This document shows, one piece after another, positions 8,743 to 16,941 of a stretch of DNA of 64,000 nt; the first letter of the stretch is position 1, and every line of letters begins with the position of its first letter. The notes under the pieces are model-generated. The model had not been told where the DNA came from. It made no database searches and worked only from the letters and a program-made list of their open reading frames with translations. Both the position numbers and the translations under genes were made by a program. The DNA is from JBDTGE01 sp050742975. GTDB lineage: Bacteria > Actinomycetota > Actinomycetes > Mycobacteriales > Jatrophihabitantaceae. The stretch spans positions 1 through 64,000 of the forward strand of contig JBOGDQ010000070.1 of assembly GCA_050742975.1 (NCBI GenBank), in the 5' to 3' direction.

Positions 8743-8773
8743 GTGCACGCGCGCAGCGGCTGCCCGCGTGCAC
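8743..8773. promoter_or_regulatory. 9-bp inverted repeat upstream of mmpL
   Basis: GTGCACGCG (8743-8751) and CGCGTGCAC (8765-8773) form a perfect inverted repeat with 13 nt between, 45 bp upstream of the mmpL start. An operator or a 5' leader hairpin are both possible. Confidence 0.4.
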
Positions 8774-8964
8774 AACGTCGTGGCGACGCCTCCGGTTCCC
8801 GGCGGGCGTTCGGGAATCATGATCCGACGCGGACAGCCCGATTGTCATGGGGTTTTCCCCCCGGATAGACCCTGACATTTGTCCCTGGACCCTGACGTGC
8901 CGGCACGAATGCTCCGGTTCGAGGTACGGGCTGTCGAGCGGGATCGGTGTCGCTAGCCACTCGC

Positions 8965-8993
8965 TTGCATTTGCTAGCACTGATCGGTAAGAC
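8965..8993 (+). promoter_or_regulatory. Putative promoter of the XRE-hbhA operon
   Basis: TTGCAT (8965-8970) and TAAGAC (8988-8993) are 17 bp apart, and GTG 9001 follows after 7 nt. GCTAGC palindromes at 8952-8957 and 8973-8978 flank the -35 region and could be operator half-sites. Confidence 0.45.
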
Positions 8994-9000
8994 TGGGCAG

Positions 9001-9435
9001 GTGATAGCCGAACGGCCGAAAGAGACGGCCAAGCGAAGCAGCGCAGCGATCGGTGAGTTCATCCGGGAGCAGCGCGAGCAGGCCCAGGTTTCGCTGCGCC
9101 AACTCGCTCGGCTGGCTGGCGTCTCGAACCCGTACCTCTCGCAGATCGAGCGAGGCCTGCGCAAGCCGAGTGCCGACATCCTGCAGCAGATCGCGAAGGG
9201 CCTGCGGATCTCGGCCGAGCAGCTGTACGTGCGCGCCGGCATCCTCGAGTCGCGCACCGGTGATCCCGAGCTGGTGGCCGCGATCCTGTCCGACGAGGGA
9301 CTCGGCGAGCGCCAGAAGCAGGTTCTCGTCGACATCTACGAGTCGTTCCGGCGAGAGAACGCACAACTGCACGACCACAACCACCGCAACACCGATCCCG
9401 AAGAAGGGGGATTTCGCAATGCCGATCACCAGTGA
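9001..9435 (+). CDS. XRE-family regulator upstream of hbhA
   Basis: From GTG 9001 the product has 144 residues with a classic Cro/C1-type helix-turn-helix at about 17-73 (segments SLRQLARLAGVS and PYLSQIERGL) and a short helical C-terminus. GTG 8947 would add 18 unlikely residues and lies upstream of the promoter-like elements. The 3' end overlaps the hbhA-like gene by 17 bp, implying translational coupling. Order and neighbours equal M. tuberculosis Rv0474-Rv0475(hbhA)-Rv0476. Confidence 0.85.
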   Translation: MIAERPKETAKRSSAAIGEFIREQREQAQVSLRQLARLAGVSNPYLSQIERGLRKPSADILQQIAKGLRISAEQLYVRAGILESRTGDPELVAAILSDEGLGERQKQVLVDIYESFRRENAQLHDHNHRNTDPEEGGFRNADHQ

Positions 9436-9961
9436 CATCCGTTCCTACGCCGACACCGCCCTCAGCCAGGGCAAGCACGTGCTGGATGCGCGCCTTGCCG
9501 GTGCCCAGGCGCAGTTCAACGACGTGAGCGCGAAGGCCAACGACACCGTCAACGACCTGCGTGCGCAGGCCGAGAAGGCGGTCAACCTCGACGCCATCAA
9601 GGCCGCCGTCGAGCCTTACCTCACGCAGGCCAAGGGCTACTCCCACACCGTCACCGACCGGGCCGAGGCACTGCTCGGCACCGTCCTCGCCGACAAGCGC
9701 GTCGCCAGGCTGGTGAACACCGCCGAGTCGATGACCGGGGTCGTCGTCGCGACGGTCCAGGAGCGGGTCGTCAAGCCGGTCCAGTCGATGACCGGGCTCG
9801 GCGGCGGGGTCGCCACCACGCCCGCCCCGAAGCCCACCCCGGTCAAGGCCGCAGGCAAGCCCGCTGCACCCAGGACGGGCGCCGGCAAGGCCCCGGCCCG
9901 CAAGGCCCCGGCCCGCAAGGCGTCCGCCCGCAAGGCGGCCCCGAAGGCCGACCAGGCCTGA
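9419..9961 (+). CDS. hbhA: HbhA-like heparin-binding hemagglutinin family protein
   Basis: The 180-residue protein starts at ATG 9419 behind a strong AAGGGGG site. Residues about 1-110 form a heptad-rich helix as in mycobacterial HbhA; 120-180 is a Pro/Ala/Lys-rich tail with 15-bp tandem repeats at 9887-9931 coding K-A-(P/S)-A-R units. In M. tuberculosis the lysine-rich tail binds heparan sulfate; HbhA homologues in environmental species probably act in surface attachment or lipid-body binding. There is no signal peptide, as in HbhA. A hairpin follows directly, so the two-gene operon seems to end here. Confidence 0.8.
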   Translation: MPITSDIRSYADTALSQGKHVLDARLAGAQAQFNDVSAKANDTVNDLRAQAEKAVNLDAIKAAVEPYLTQAKGYSHTVTDRAEALLGTVLADKRVARLVNTAESMTGVVVATVQERVVKPVQSMTGLGGGVATTPAPKPTPVKAAGKPAAPRTGAGKAPARKAPARKASARKAAPKADQA

Positions 9962-9985
9962 ACCCGAGCCGTCCGCCGGCCCACC

Positions 9986-10018
9986 CTGCCCCGCCCCGAT
10001 CCGATCGGGGCGGGGCAG
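9986..10018 (+). terminator. Terminator hairpin after hbhA
   Basis: CTGCCCCGCCCCGATC (9986-10001) is followed after one base by its exact reverse complement (10003-10018). The very GC-rich stem is a good intrinsic-terminator candidate for an actinobacterium even without a T-tract. Confidence 0.7.
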
Positions 10019-10066
10019 TGCATTTCCCGCACCACGCCGCGCGTCGGCGTAGGTACGCTGAACGGC

Positions 10067-10366
10067 GTGGACGTCGTCAGCAAGCTCTACTACTGGACCG
10101 ATGAGGTTCTGTTCTGGGCACTGGTCGCACTGCGGGCCTGGGCGTTCATCGACTGCGTCACCCGCAAGATCGCTGCGTTCCCCGCGGTGGACAAGCTGAC
10201 CAAACCGGCGTGGCTGGCGATCCTGCTGCTCGCGGGGCTGTTCGGCACCTGGCTCTCGCCGTCGCCGATCGGTCCGGTCTCGCTGATCTCCGCCATCGTC
10301 GCCGCGGTCTACCTGGCCGACGTGCGGCCCGCGGTTCGCGAGATCAGCGGCGGCTCGGGTCACTGA
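10067..10366 (+). CDS. DUF2516 family membrane protein
   Basis: The 99-residue product has about three hydrophobic helices (10-30, 48-65, 68-85) and matches the Rv0476-type DUF2516 family in size, layout and gene position. Function is unknown. GTG 10067 stands 7 nt after TACGCT (10054-10059), so the mRNA is probably leaderless. Its 3' end overlaps the convergent tetR gene by 23 bp. Confidence 0.78.
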   Translation: MDVVSKLYYWTDEVLFWALVALRAWAFIDCVTRKIAAFPAVDKLTKPAWLAILLLAGLFGTWLSPSPIGPVSLISAIVAAVYLADVRPAVREISGGSGH

Positions 10367-10952
10367 CAGCGCCGGGGAAGGACGCCGTCCAGATCGTCGC
10401 CAGCCCGGCGAGCAGTTGCTCGCCGTTCGGCACGTGTTCGGGGTCGAGCAGCCACTGCACCGATAGTCCGTCGCATACGGCGATCACGAACGACGCGATC
10501 GCCCGGCAGCGTTCGTCCTCGGCCGGCGTGCCGTCGTCCAACGACTGCGCCACCAGCGCTGCGACCCGTGCGCGCGCCCGGCGGTAGTGCTCGGCGAGCT
10601 GGGCCTGCAGGGCCGGCTCGCGCTGCGCCTGGGCCAGCGCGTCGACGTAGGCCTGCAGCATGGGCCGGCGTTCGGGCAGCGTGTCCAGGACGGTGATCCA
10701 GGTGGCCATCCCGCGCTCGATCGGCGTGGCCTGCGGGTCGGCCATGACGAGCGAGGCGAGCTGCTCGGCCCAGTCCTGGAAGGACGACTCGATCGCCGCA
10801 TTGAGCAGCGCTGCCTTCGACCCGAAGTGGTAGCCGATGCTGGCCAGGTTGGTGCCCGATGCGGCGACCAGATCGCGTGCGGTGATGCGCGCATAGCCAC
10901 GCTCCTCGAGCAGCCGCTTGGCCGCCTCCAGCAGCTGCGCACGGTGCCCCAC
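10344..10952 (-). CDS. TetR-family regulator
   Basis: The 202-residue product has an N-terminal TetR helix-turn-helix (about 5-50, with ITARDLVAASGT and SIGYHFGSKAALL) and an all-helical ligand domain. It is divergent from the P450 gene with a palindromic site in between, so local repression of the P450 transcription unit and itself is likely. The GTG start follows a minus-strand TAGGCT (10959-10964) by 6 nt, suggesting a leaderless mRNA. Confidence 0.88.
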   Translation of the reverse strand: MGHRAQLLEAAKRLLEERGYARITARDLVAASGTNLASIGYHFGSKAALLNAAIESSFQDWAEQLASLVMADPQATPIERGMATWITVLDTLPERRPMLQAYVDALAQAQREPALQAQLAEHYRRARARVAALVAQSLDDGTPAEDERCRAIASFVIAVCDGLSVQWLLDPEHVPNGEQLLAGLATIWTASFPGAVSDPSRR

Positions 10953-10988
10953 GGGCGAAGCCTAACGCCGCCGGATAGACACCCGTCA

Positions 10989-11004
10989 TATACGGATGTA
11001 TAAA
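10989..11004. promoter_or_regulatory. TetR-type operator overlapping a -10 element
   Basis: TATAC-GGAT-GTATA (10989-11002) is an inverted repeat between tetR and the P450 unit. TATAAA (10999-11004) can serve as the plus-strand -10 and overlaps the right arm, so a bound repressor would block it. Confidence 0.5.
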
Positions 11005-11031
11005 TCGGGGAACCGATGCCGAGGGGTTCGA

Positions 11032-11100
11032 GTGAGCGAGCTTGCGAGCGAACCGACGGGTGCAGCTACGTCTCCGCGGCCGACGAAGGAGCCCGAGTGA
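11032..11100 (+). CDS. 22-codon leader ORF, copy 1 of a repeated 69-nt module
   Basis: Reading from GTG 11032 gives VSELASEPTGAATSPRPTKE followed by PE and TGA; the TGA overlaps the P450 start as GTGA. A second copy of the same length, 59 of 69 bases identical, precedes the GNAT gene at 60996-61064. CTCC (11072-11075) can pair with GGAG (11088-11091), the ribosome binding site of the P450 gene. Seven of eight codon differences are nonsynonymous, so the peptide sequence itself may not be what is selected. Confidence 0.55.
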   Translation: MSELASEPTGAATSPRPTKEPE

Positions 11101-12419
11101 GCCTCATCGAAGACTTCACCGTCGAACGGCCGGCACCGGGCGCGGCGAACCTGCCACCCGGGCCCAGGCTGCCGACGGCCCTGCAAACCGTGCTGTTCCT
11201 GGCCGCGCCGACGTGGGCCGGACCGCGCTGGCACCGGCGCTTCGGTGACGTGTACAGCGTGCACATCGCGCCGGGCGGACGCGGCGTCGTGCTGGCGAAC
11301 CCGGACCACATCCGGGAGGTGTTCGCCGGCCAGCCGGACGTCTTCCACGCAGGCGAGGGCAACGCCATCCTCGGTCCGGTGATGGGCGAGCACTCGGTCC
11401 TGCTACTCGACGAGGACGCGCACCTGCAGGCCCGCAAGCGCGTGATGGCCGCCTTCCACGGCGAGACGCTGGGTGGCTGGGGGGAGCGGATCGAGCAGAT
11501 CACCGCCGAGCAGCTGCGCCGCTGGCCGGCCGGTCGCGCCTTCTCGGTGCACCAGCGGATGAACGACATCAGCCTCGAGGTGATCTTGCAGATCGTCTTC
11601 GGGGTGAGCGACGAGCGTCGCCTGGACGAGCTGCGCCCGCTGCTGAACCGCCTGGTCAAGGTCGGGCCGATGGTCTTCCTCGGCTGGCTGTACCCGGGCC
11701 TGCAGCGCGTCGGTCCGTGGCGGCGGTTCGCTCTGCTCAAGGAGGCCACGGATGCGCTGATCTACGCCGAGATAGCTGATCGCCGCACTGCCGACGATCT
11801 CGGCTCACGGACCGACGTGCTGTCCAAGCTGCTCGTCGCCGCGCCCGAGCAGAGCGACGAGGAGCTCCGGGACCACCTGGTCACGCTGCTGCTGGCCGGT
11901 CACGAGACGACCGCATCGACCCTGGCCTGGGCGCTGCACGATCTGGCCCGCCTGCCCGAGGTGCTCACCCGGGTGCAGCGCGCGGCGGACGCGGACGAGG
12001 ACGCTTACCTGGACGCGACGGTCAAGGAGGCGATGCGGCGGCGCCCGGTGATCCGCAACGTCGCGCGCCGGCTGGCCGCACCCGCGCGGGTGGCCGGATA
12101 CGACCTGCCCGAGGGCGTCATCGTGCTGCCGTCGATCCTGCTCGTGCACCGGACGTCGCGGCTGTGGCCCTCGCCGGGCGAGTTCCGTCCGGAGCGCTTC
12201 CTGGACGGAAACCCGCCGCCCGCGACCTGGATCCCGTTCGGTGGCGGCATCCGGCGCTGCCTCGGCGCGGGCCTGGCAACGGTCGAGGCGAGGGCCGTCC
12301 TGAAGACGGTGCTGCGCAGCGTCGACATCTCACCGGTCGGCCGGCCCGAGTGGCCGAGGACCCGCAACATCACCACGGTGCCCGCGCGCGGTGCGCGCCT
12401 GCTCATCAGCCGACGGTGA
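11097..12419 (+). CDS. Cytochrome P450
   Basis: From GTG 11097 the product has 440 residues with the P450 landmarks: I-helix AGHETT (267-272), ExxR as E311-x2-R314, and the haem loop FGGGIRRCLG with the axial cysteine C388. It is a soluble class I-type bacterial P450 needing external ferredoxin and reductase, none of which is adjacent. The substrate is unknown. Translation is coupled to the leader ORF by a GTGA overlap; the divergent TetR gene probably regulates it. The 3' end overlaps the convergent mannosyltransferase gene by 14 bp. Confidence 0.92.
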   Translation: MSLIEDFTVERPAPGAANLPPGPRLPTALQTVLFLAAPTWAGPRWHRRFGDVYSVHIAPGGRGVVLANPDHIREVFAGQPDVFHAGEGNAILGPVMGEHSVLLLDEDAHLQARKRVMAAFHGETLGGWGERIEQITAEQLRRWPAGRAFSVHQRMNDISLEVILQIVFGVSDERRLDELRPLLNRLVKVGPMVFLGWLYPGLQRVGPWRRFALLKEATDALIYAEIADRRTADDLGSRTDVLSKLLVAAPEQSDEELRDHLVTLLLAGHETTASTLAWALHDLARLPEVLTRVQRAADADEDAYLDATVKEAMRRRPVIRNVARRLAAPARVAGYDLPEGVIVLPSILLVHRTSRLWPSPGEFRPERFLDGNPPPATWIPFGGGIRRCLGAGLATVEARAVLKTVLRSVDISPVGRPEWPRTRNITTVPARGARLLISRR

Positions 12420-13863
12420 GCCGCCGCTGGGCCTGGTGATGCAGGTACAGCGTCGGTAGCAGGACGATCGCGATCACGAGCAGGGTGACCAGCGTGACCG
12501 TGTCCGCCACTCGCGAACTGAAACCGGCCGGGATGAGCACGCACGCCGCGCAGCTCAGGGCAACCACCCAGTCGCGGCGCACCCCGACCGCGGCTGGAGC
12601 GAGGCACACCACCCCCCACAACAGGTACCACGGGTAGAGCACCGGGCTGAGCAGGCCGATCGCGAGCAGCGAGTACCCGATCGTGCGGTCCAGGGATCGG
12701 GCCCGCATCGTCACCAGCAGGTAGATCACGATGCCGACCGCGGCCACCACCACCGCGATGCGCCCGCCGACCGCGAGATCGTCGAACGACGCCGACGGCA
12801 CGATCCACCGGATCATGTCGCTGACGATGCTGGCCGGTGCGAACGGGGTGTGCTCGCGGGTCACGCTGCTGAAGTTGTGCCGCCAGCCCAGACCGTCGGG
12901 GACGAGGAAGGAGAACGCGGCCAGGCAGGCGATCGCGATCGCGACGTCCCGCGCGGCGATGCGCCACGCGATGTGCGAGCGCTGGCCCAGGCAGTGCGCG
13001 AGCAGCACCGCGGGCACCGCAGCGATCGCCACCGGCTTGGTGGCCGCGGCCGCGCAGACGAGCACGAGCGCCAGCAGCCAGCGTCGCTGTGCCGACGCGA
13101 TGAGGCTGCCGAGCAGCAGCGCCACGAGCACGCCGTCCAGGTGCGCCGAGGACACCACGTACAGCAGCAGGGCGGGGTTGAGCGCGGTCAGCGCGATCGC
13201 GGGGATCCGGTGCGGCCCGGCGAGCTCTCCCGCGAGCCGGCCGATGGCGAACAGGCAGGCGAGGCCCAGGACGCGCAGCACCAGGACCGTGCCGAAGGCG
13301 TCGCCGCCGGTGATTGCCACCGCAAGGTGCTCCAGCAGCGTGCCGAGTGGCCCCGACGTGCTCGGCACGCTGCGCCAGGTCGGGTCGATCGCGTTGACGA
13401 TCGCGTGGTGGCCCAGTGCCGACGGCCCGTGCTTGTAAGGGTCGATCCCGGCTCGCTGCAGCAGTCCCTGGCCGGCGAAGGTGTAGATGTCGGTCGACAG
13501 CAGCGGCGGTCCGAGGACGAACGGCGCGGCCCAGGCGCCGACGAGCGTCCACAGCTGGCGCTCGCTGCACGCGTTCGGCCGCAGGCGCGCGACCGCGACG
13601 ATCCAGAGCAGGAGCAGGGCGAGGATCCCGCCGAACATCACGGTCCCGGCTACCGCGTCCCCGGCCGTCCCGTTGTCGGGAAGCAGGCCGAACCAGCTCC
13701 TCAGCGGCGTGGCCGAGGCACTGGCGCCGATCTGCCCGCCGGCGACCATCGTGACCGTCGCCGCGAGGAAGCCACCGACGGTCAGCGACGCGACGGGGTG
13801 CCTGATGATCTGTTTGCGCGCCAGGTCGAGCCCGTGCAACGCCTGCTCGGCCAGGTCGTTCAT
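12406..13863 (-). CDS. GT-C mannosyltransferase, MptB-like
   Basis: The 485-residue protein has about 12 hydrophobic segments and the signature STDIYTFAGQG near 123-133 with D125 in the first extracytoplasmic loop, as in polyprenol-phosphomannose-dependent alpha-1,6-mannosyltransferases MptA/MptB. In mycobacteria and corynebacteria these extend the mannan core of lipomannan/lipoarabinomannan outside the membrane. Assignment to MptB rather than a related GT87 enzyme is by overall resemblance. It sits alone, without other lipoglycan genes. Confidence 0.75.
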   Translation of the reverse strand: MNDLAEQALHGLDLARKQIIRHPVASLTVGGFLAATVTMVAGGQIGASASATPLRSWFGLLPDNGTAGDAVAGTVMFGGILALLLLWIVAVARLRPNACSERQLWTLVGAWAAPFVLGPPLLSTDIYTFAGQGLLQRAGIDPYKHGPSALGHHAIVNAIDPTWRSVPSTSGPLGTLLEHLAVAITGGDAFGTVLVLRVLGLACLFAIGRLAGELAGPHRIPAIALTALNPALLLYVVSSAHLDGVLVALLLGSLIASAQRRWLLALVLVCAAAATKPVAIAAVPAVLLAHCLGQRSHIAWRIAARDVAIAIACLAAFSFLVPDGLGWRHNFSSVTREHTPFAPASIVSDMIRWIVPSASFDDLAVGGRIAVVVAAVGIVIYLLVTMRARSLDRTIGYSLLAIGLLSPVLYPWYLLWGVVCLAPAAVGVRRDWVVALSCAACVLIPAGFSSRVADTVTLVTLLVIAIVLLPTLYLHHQAQRRLTVG

Positions 13864-13993
13864 GGTCCGGTCAGTATGCCGGTGCGCGATGTGCGGCCCG
13901 TACCTGATTCTGACAATTCCTTGGCCGCAGCCGTACCCGGCCGAGGCACGCTGGGGTGCGTCCGATCAGTTACCGAGCAGTGGGAGAGCAGCC

Positions 13994-14458
13994 ATGTATC
14001 GAAAGATCGCGATCGCCGGAGCGACCGCAGCCGTCATCGTCGGCTCGGGCACGGCGGCCCTCGCCATGTCCGGCGACACCACAGCAGGAGCGCCCGCACC
14101 GGGTACGTCGGCCTCGCACTCCTCTGCGTCCCCGGGCCAGCACGGCAAGCGGCATCCCCTGCTGCGGCGTGCGGTGCACGGGCAGATCGTCACGCGCGAC
14201 AAGGACGGCCGGTTCGTCACGCACGACCTGATTCGTGGCGAGGTCACCTCGGTCTCGGCCTCCGAGGTGAGCGTGAAGGCCGCGGACGGTACGTCGCAGC
14301 GGTACACGGTCATTTCCTCTACGAAGGTGCGGGTGCGCACCTCGGGCAAGGGTGCGCCGGGCAAGATCACCGATGTGCACGTCGGGGACACCGTGCTGGT
14401 GGCCGGCACCGGTACCGGCACGCTGACCGCGAAGCACCTGGTTGACATCAAGCGCTGA
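13994..14458 (+). CDS. Secreted protein, DUF5666-like
   Basis: The 154-residue product begins with a clear Sec signal peptide (positive n-region, hydrophobic 6-22, AxA-type site near 21-24). The mature part has a low-complexity Ser/Ala/Pro linker, a basic HGKRH patch, and a small beta-barrel-like domain (about 75-150) resembling DUF5666. The ATG at 13994 follows GGGAGA. It is 2 bp from the convergent sensor-kinase stop, and may be an extracellular component linked to that system, which is only a positional guess. Confidence 0.6.
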   Translation: MYRKIAIAGATAAVIVGSGTAALAMSGDTTAGAPAPGTSASHSSASPGQHGKRHPLLRRAVHGQIVTRDKDGRFVTHDLIRGEVTSVSASEVSVKAADGTSQRYTVISSTKVRVRTSGKGAPGKITDVHVGDTVLVAGTGTGTLTAKHLVDIKR

Positions 14459-14460
14459 GC

Positions 14461-15819
14461 TCAGTGCCGGGGCAGGCGCACGGTGAAGCGCGCTCCGCCT
14501 TCGGGCGCGTGCCCGGCCTGGACCGTCCCGCCGAGCCGGGTGGTCAGGCCCTGCACGATCGCCAGTCCGAGCCCCGTTCCCACCTGGCGCACGCCGCGGT
14601 AGCGCTGGTAGAGCTCGGAGCGCTCGAACGCTACGGCGAGGTCCTCGTCGGACAGGCCCGGCCCGCCGTCGCGGACCTCGGCGATCGCCGCACCGGCCTC
14701 CGGGCGCACGGCAAGGATGATCGGCGCACCGGCAGGCGTCACCCGCAGCGCGTTCTCCAGCAGGCCGTCCAGCACCTGCCGCACCCGGGCCGCGTCGGTG
14801 TGCACGAGCAGCGGTCCCGGCGGCACTTGCAGGCCGAACGGGACCCCGGCCGCCGCGCAACGCGTGTGCCAGACCTGCCCGGCCGCGACGGCAAGCTCGT
14901 GCAGGTCGACGTCGGCGAACTCGACGCGGAAGTCGTGCGCGTCCAGGCGGGCCAGGTCGAGCAGGTCGGTGACCAGCCGGGCGAGCCGCTGCGACTCGGC
15001 GAGCAGCACGCCCCCGACGACCCTGGTCTGCTCGGCGGGTACGACGCCGTTGGCCAGCGACTCGGCGTAGCCCTTGATCGCCGTGAGCGGGGTTCGCAGG
15101 TCGTGCGAGACGGACAGGAGAAACTCGCGCTGGCGGGACTCCGAGTGCTTGAGCGCGGCCGCCAGCGTGTTCATGGCGTCGGCGACCTCCGCGACCTCGG
15201 CCGGGCCGTCGGGCGTGACAGTGACGTCGCGGCGCCCGGCGGCGAGGTCGTGCGCGGCCTGCGCGGCGCGGCGCAGCGGCCGGGCCAGCCGGCGCGCCAC
15301 GACGACGCCGACGACCGCGGCCACGAGCACGCCGATAAGGATGGCCAGCAGGATCCGGTTGATCGCGCGGTTGCCGGCCGCGGTGGCATCACCGTGCCGC
15401 TCGGCCAGGACGATCCCGCCCCCGCCGGTGACCGGGCGAGCCTCGACGTACACGCCCGAGCCGCGCACGGTCGTGCTGGCCGATACCCGCCCGCCCGCCC
15501 GCACCTTCGCCAGCTGGGTGGCGGTCAGGGCGAAGCGCGCGATCGGCGCATCCGCAACGACCGGGCCGCTCGCGCCGAAGTGCCCGTAGCGCACCGCGAT
15601 CACCTGCAGGGTGCGCCGCGTCCGGACCTGCGCGAGCGGGCTGTCGCTCGTCCGCGCCGCGGCATCTGCCAGGTGCGAGAGGGTGCTGCGCGCGCTCTTG
15701 GCGTCGGCGTTCCGGATCAGGCCGATCGCGAGCGCGCCGGCGAGCACGCCGGTGATGACGGCGATGCCTGTGCCCAGTGCTGCGATCCGGACGGCCAGAC
15801 CGCCGCCGCGCCACCTCAC
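14461..15819 (-). CDS. Sensor histidine kinase (HAMP-HisKA-HATPase)
   Basis: The 452-residue protein has TM1 (about 10-35), an extracytoplasmic sensor region (36-152), TM2 (about 153-175), HAMP (176-228), the phosphoacceptor H239 in SVSHDLRTPL, an N-box LLENALR, and G-boxes DGGPGL and GTGLGLAIV. It overlaps the response-regulator gene by 4 bp (ATGA), so the two are translated together. The extracytoplasmic part is small and gives no ligand clue. Confidence 0.92.
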   Translation of the reverse strand: MRWRGGGLAVRIAALGTGIAVITGVLAGALAIGLIRNADAKSARSTLSHLADAAARTSDSPLAQVRTRRTLQVIAVRYGHFGASGPVVADAPIARFALTATQLAKVRAGGRVSASTTVRGSGVYVEARPVTGGGGIVLAERHGDATAAGNRAINRILLAILIGVLVAAVVGVVVARRLARPLRRAAQAAHDLAAGRRDVTVTPDGPAEVAEVADAMNTLAAALKHSESRQREFLLSVSHDLRTPLTAIKGYAESLANGVVPAEQTRVVGGVLLAESQRLARLVTDLLDLARLDAHDFRVEFADVDLHELAVAAGQVWHTRCAAAGVPFGLQVPPGPLLVHTDAARVRQVLDGLLENALRVTPAGAPIILAVRPEAGAAIAEVRDGGPGLSDEDLAVAFERSELYQRYRGVRQVGTGLGLAIVQGLTTRLGGTVQAGHAPEGGARFTVRLPRH

Positions 15820-16538
15820 CCGCCGGCCGCGCGCGCGTCGACCGAATAGCCGACGCCCCGGACGGTGCGGATCGGGCTGGCCGGCCCCAGCTTGCCGCGC
15901 AGCTGGGCGATGTGGACGTCGACCGTGCGGGTGCCCGCGACGGACGCGTAACCCCAGACCTCGCTGAGCAGTTGTTCGCGGGAGAACACCCGGCCGGGGC
16001 GGCGCATCAGGAACGCGAGCAGGTCGAACTCGGTCGCCGTGAGCGCCACCTCCTTGTCCTCGACGGCAACGCGGCGGTCTACAGCATCGAGCACCAGCCC
16101 TGCGATGCGCAGCGGTGGCGCCGTCTCGGGAACCCCACGGGTGCGGCGCAGCACGCTGGTCACGCGGGCGACGAGCTCCCGCGGCGAGAACGGCTTGGTG
16201 ATGTAGTCGTCCGCGCCCAGCTCGAGGCCGACGATCCGGTCCACCTCGTCGTCACGCGCGGTCGCGAACAGGATGGGCGTCCAGTCGCCGGCGGTGCGCA
16301 GCCGCCGGCAGACCTCGATCCCGTCCAGGCCGGGCAGTCCGACGTCGAGCACGATCGCGGCCGGGCGGAGACTGCGGACGGCCGCCAGCCCGCCGTCACC
16401 GGTGCGCTCGACGTGGACGCCGTAACCGGCCGCCTGCAGGTTCAACCTGATGACGTCGGCGATCGCCGATTCGTCCTCGACGACCAGGATCAGGCCGCGC
16501 TGGTCGCCCTGTGCTGGCCCGTCGCCGTCAGGATGCAC
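15816..16538 (-). CDS. OmpR/PhoB-family response regulator
   Basis: The 240-residue product has a receiver domain with the acidic pocket E21/D22, phosphoacceptor D65 and K115, followed by a winged-helix trans_reg_C domain (about 140-235). It is first in the operon with the kinase. GTG 16538 lies 7 nt after minus-strand TAGAGT (16546-16551), so the mRNA should be leaderless. Targets are unknown. Confidence 0.92.
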   Translation of the reverse strand: MHPDGDGPAQGDQRGLILVVEDESAIADVIRLNLQAAGYGVHVERTGDGGLAAVRSLRPAAIVLDVGLPGLDGIEVCRRLRTAGDWTPILFATARDDEVDRIVGLELGADDYITKPFSPRELVARVTSVLRRTRGVPETAPPLRIAGLVLDAVDRRVAVEDKEVALTATEFDLLAFLMRRPGRVFSREQLLSEVWGYASVAGTRTVDVHIAQLRGKLGPASPIRTVRGVGYSVDARAAGG

Positions 16539-16604
16539 GCGGCGAACTCTAGTGCTGTCCGATCACGTAAGCGTCAGCTCGATGTTCGGGACAGGTCAGC
16601 GCCG

Positions 16605-16892
16605 TCAGGCAAAGAACGCATCGTCCCCCGGCAGGTCCGAGTGCAGCCCGAGCAGGCCCGTCGCTCGATCACCGAGGAAGGTGAACAGGATCGAGCCACG
16701 GCTGACCCGGGTCACCCCGTTGCGCGTCGCCGTCATCTGATGCAGCGCCGAGACGTGGCCCTGGCCGTCGCCCGACACCTCGACGAGGTGGGCCCGGAAC
16801 CGCCCGTCGGTCAGTTCGGCCAGCTTTGCGTAGTAGCCGAGCACCGCATCGATTCCCTTGTAGGCCCCGGCGAGCTGGCTGCTTCCAGGCAC
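16605..16892 (-). pseudogene. NTF2-like/SnoaL-like protein lacking its N-terminal helix
   Basis: The 95 residues from GTG 16892 fit the C-terminal two-thirds of an NTF2-like barrel (QHVPGSSQLAGAYKG, then beta-strands). Family members are usually 120-140 residues and begin with one or two helices that shape the pocket; here upstream in-frame codons are open but contain no start and no recognisable helix. It lies directly after another gene on the same strand. A 5' truncation is likely, although a short functional variant is possible. Confidence 0.5.
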
Positions 16893-16941
16893 GTGCTGGA
16901 CGACGTCGAGCGGGTCGCGATGCTCGCGGTGGATCGGGACG

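Noticed and set aside
9887..9931. Short tandem repeats as a CRISPR or regulatory array
   Set aside because: The 15-bp units are in frame and code the Lys/Ala/Pro tail of the HbhA-like protein; there are no spacers.
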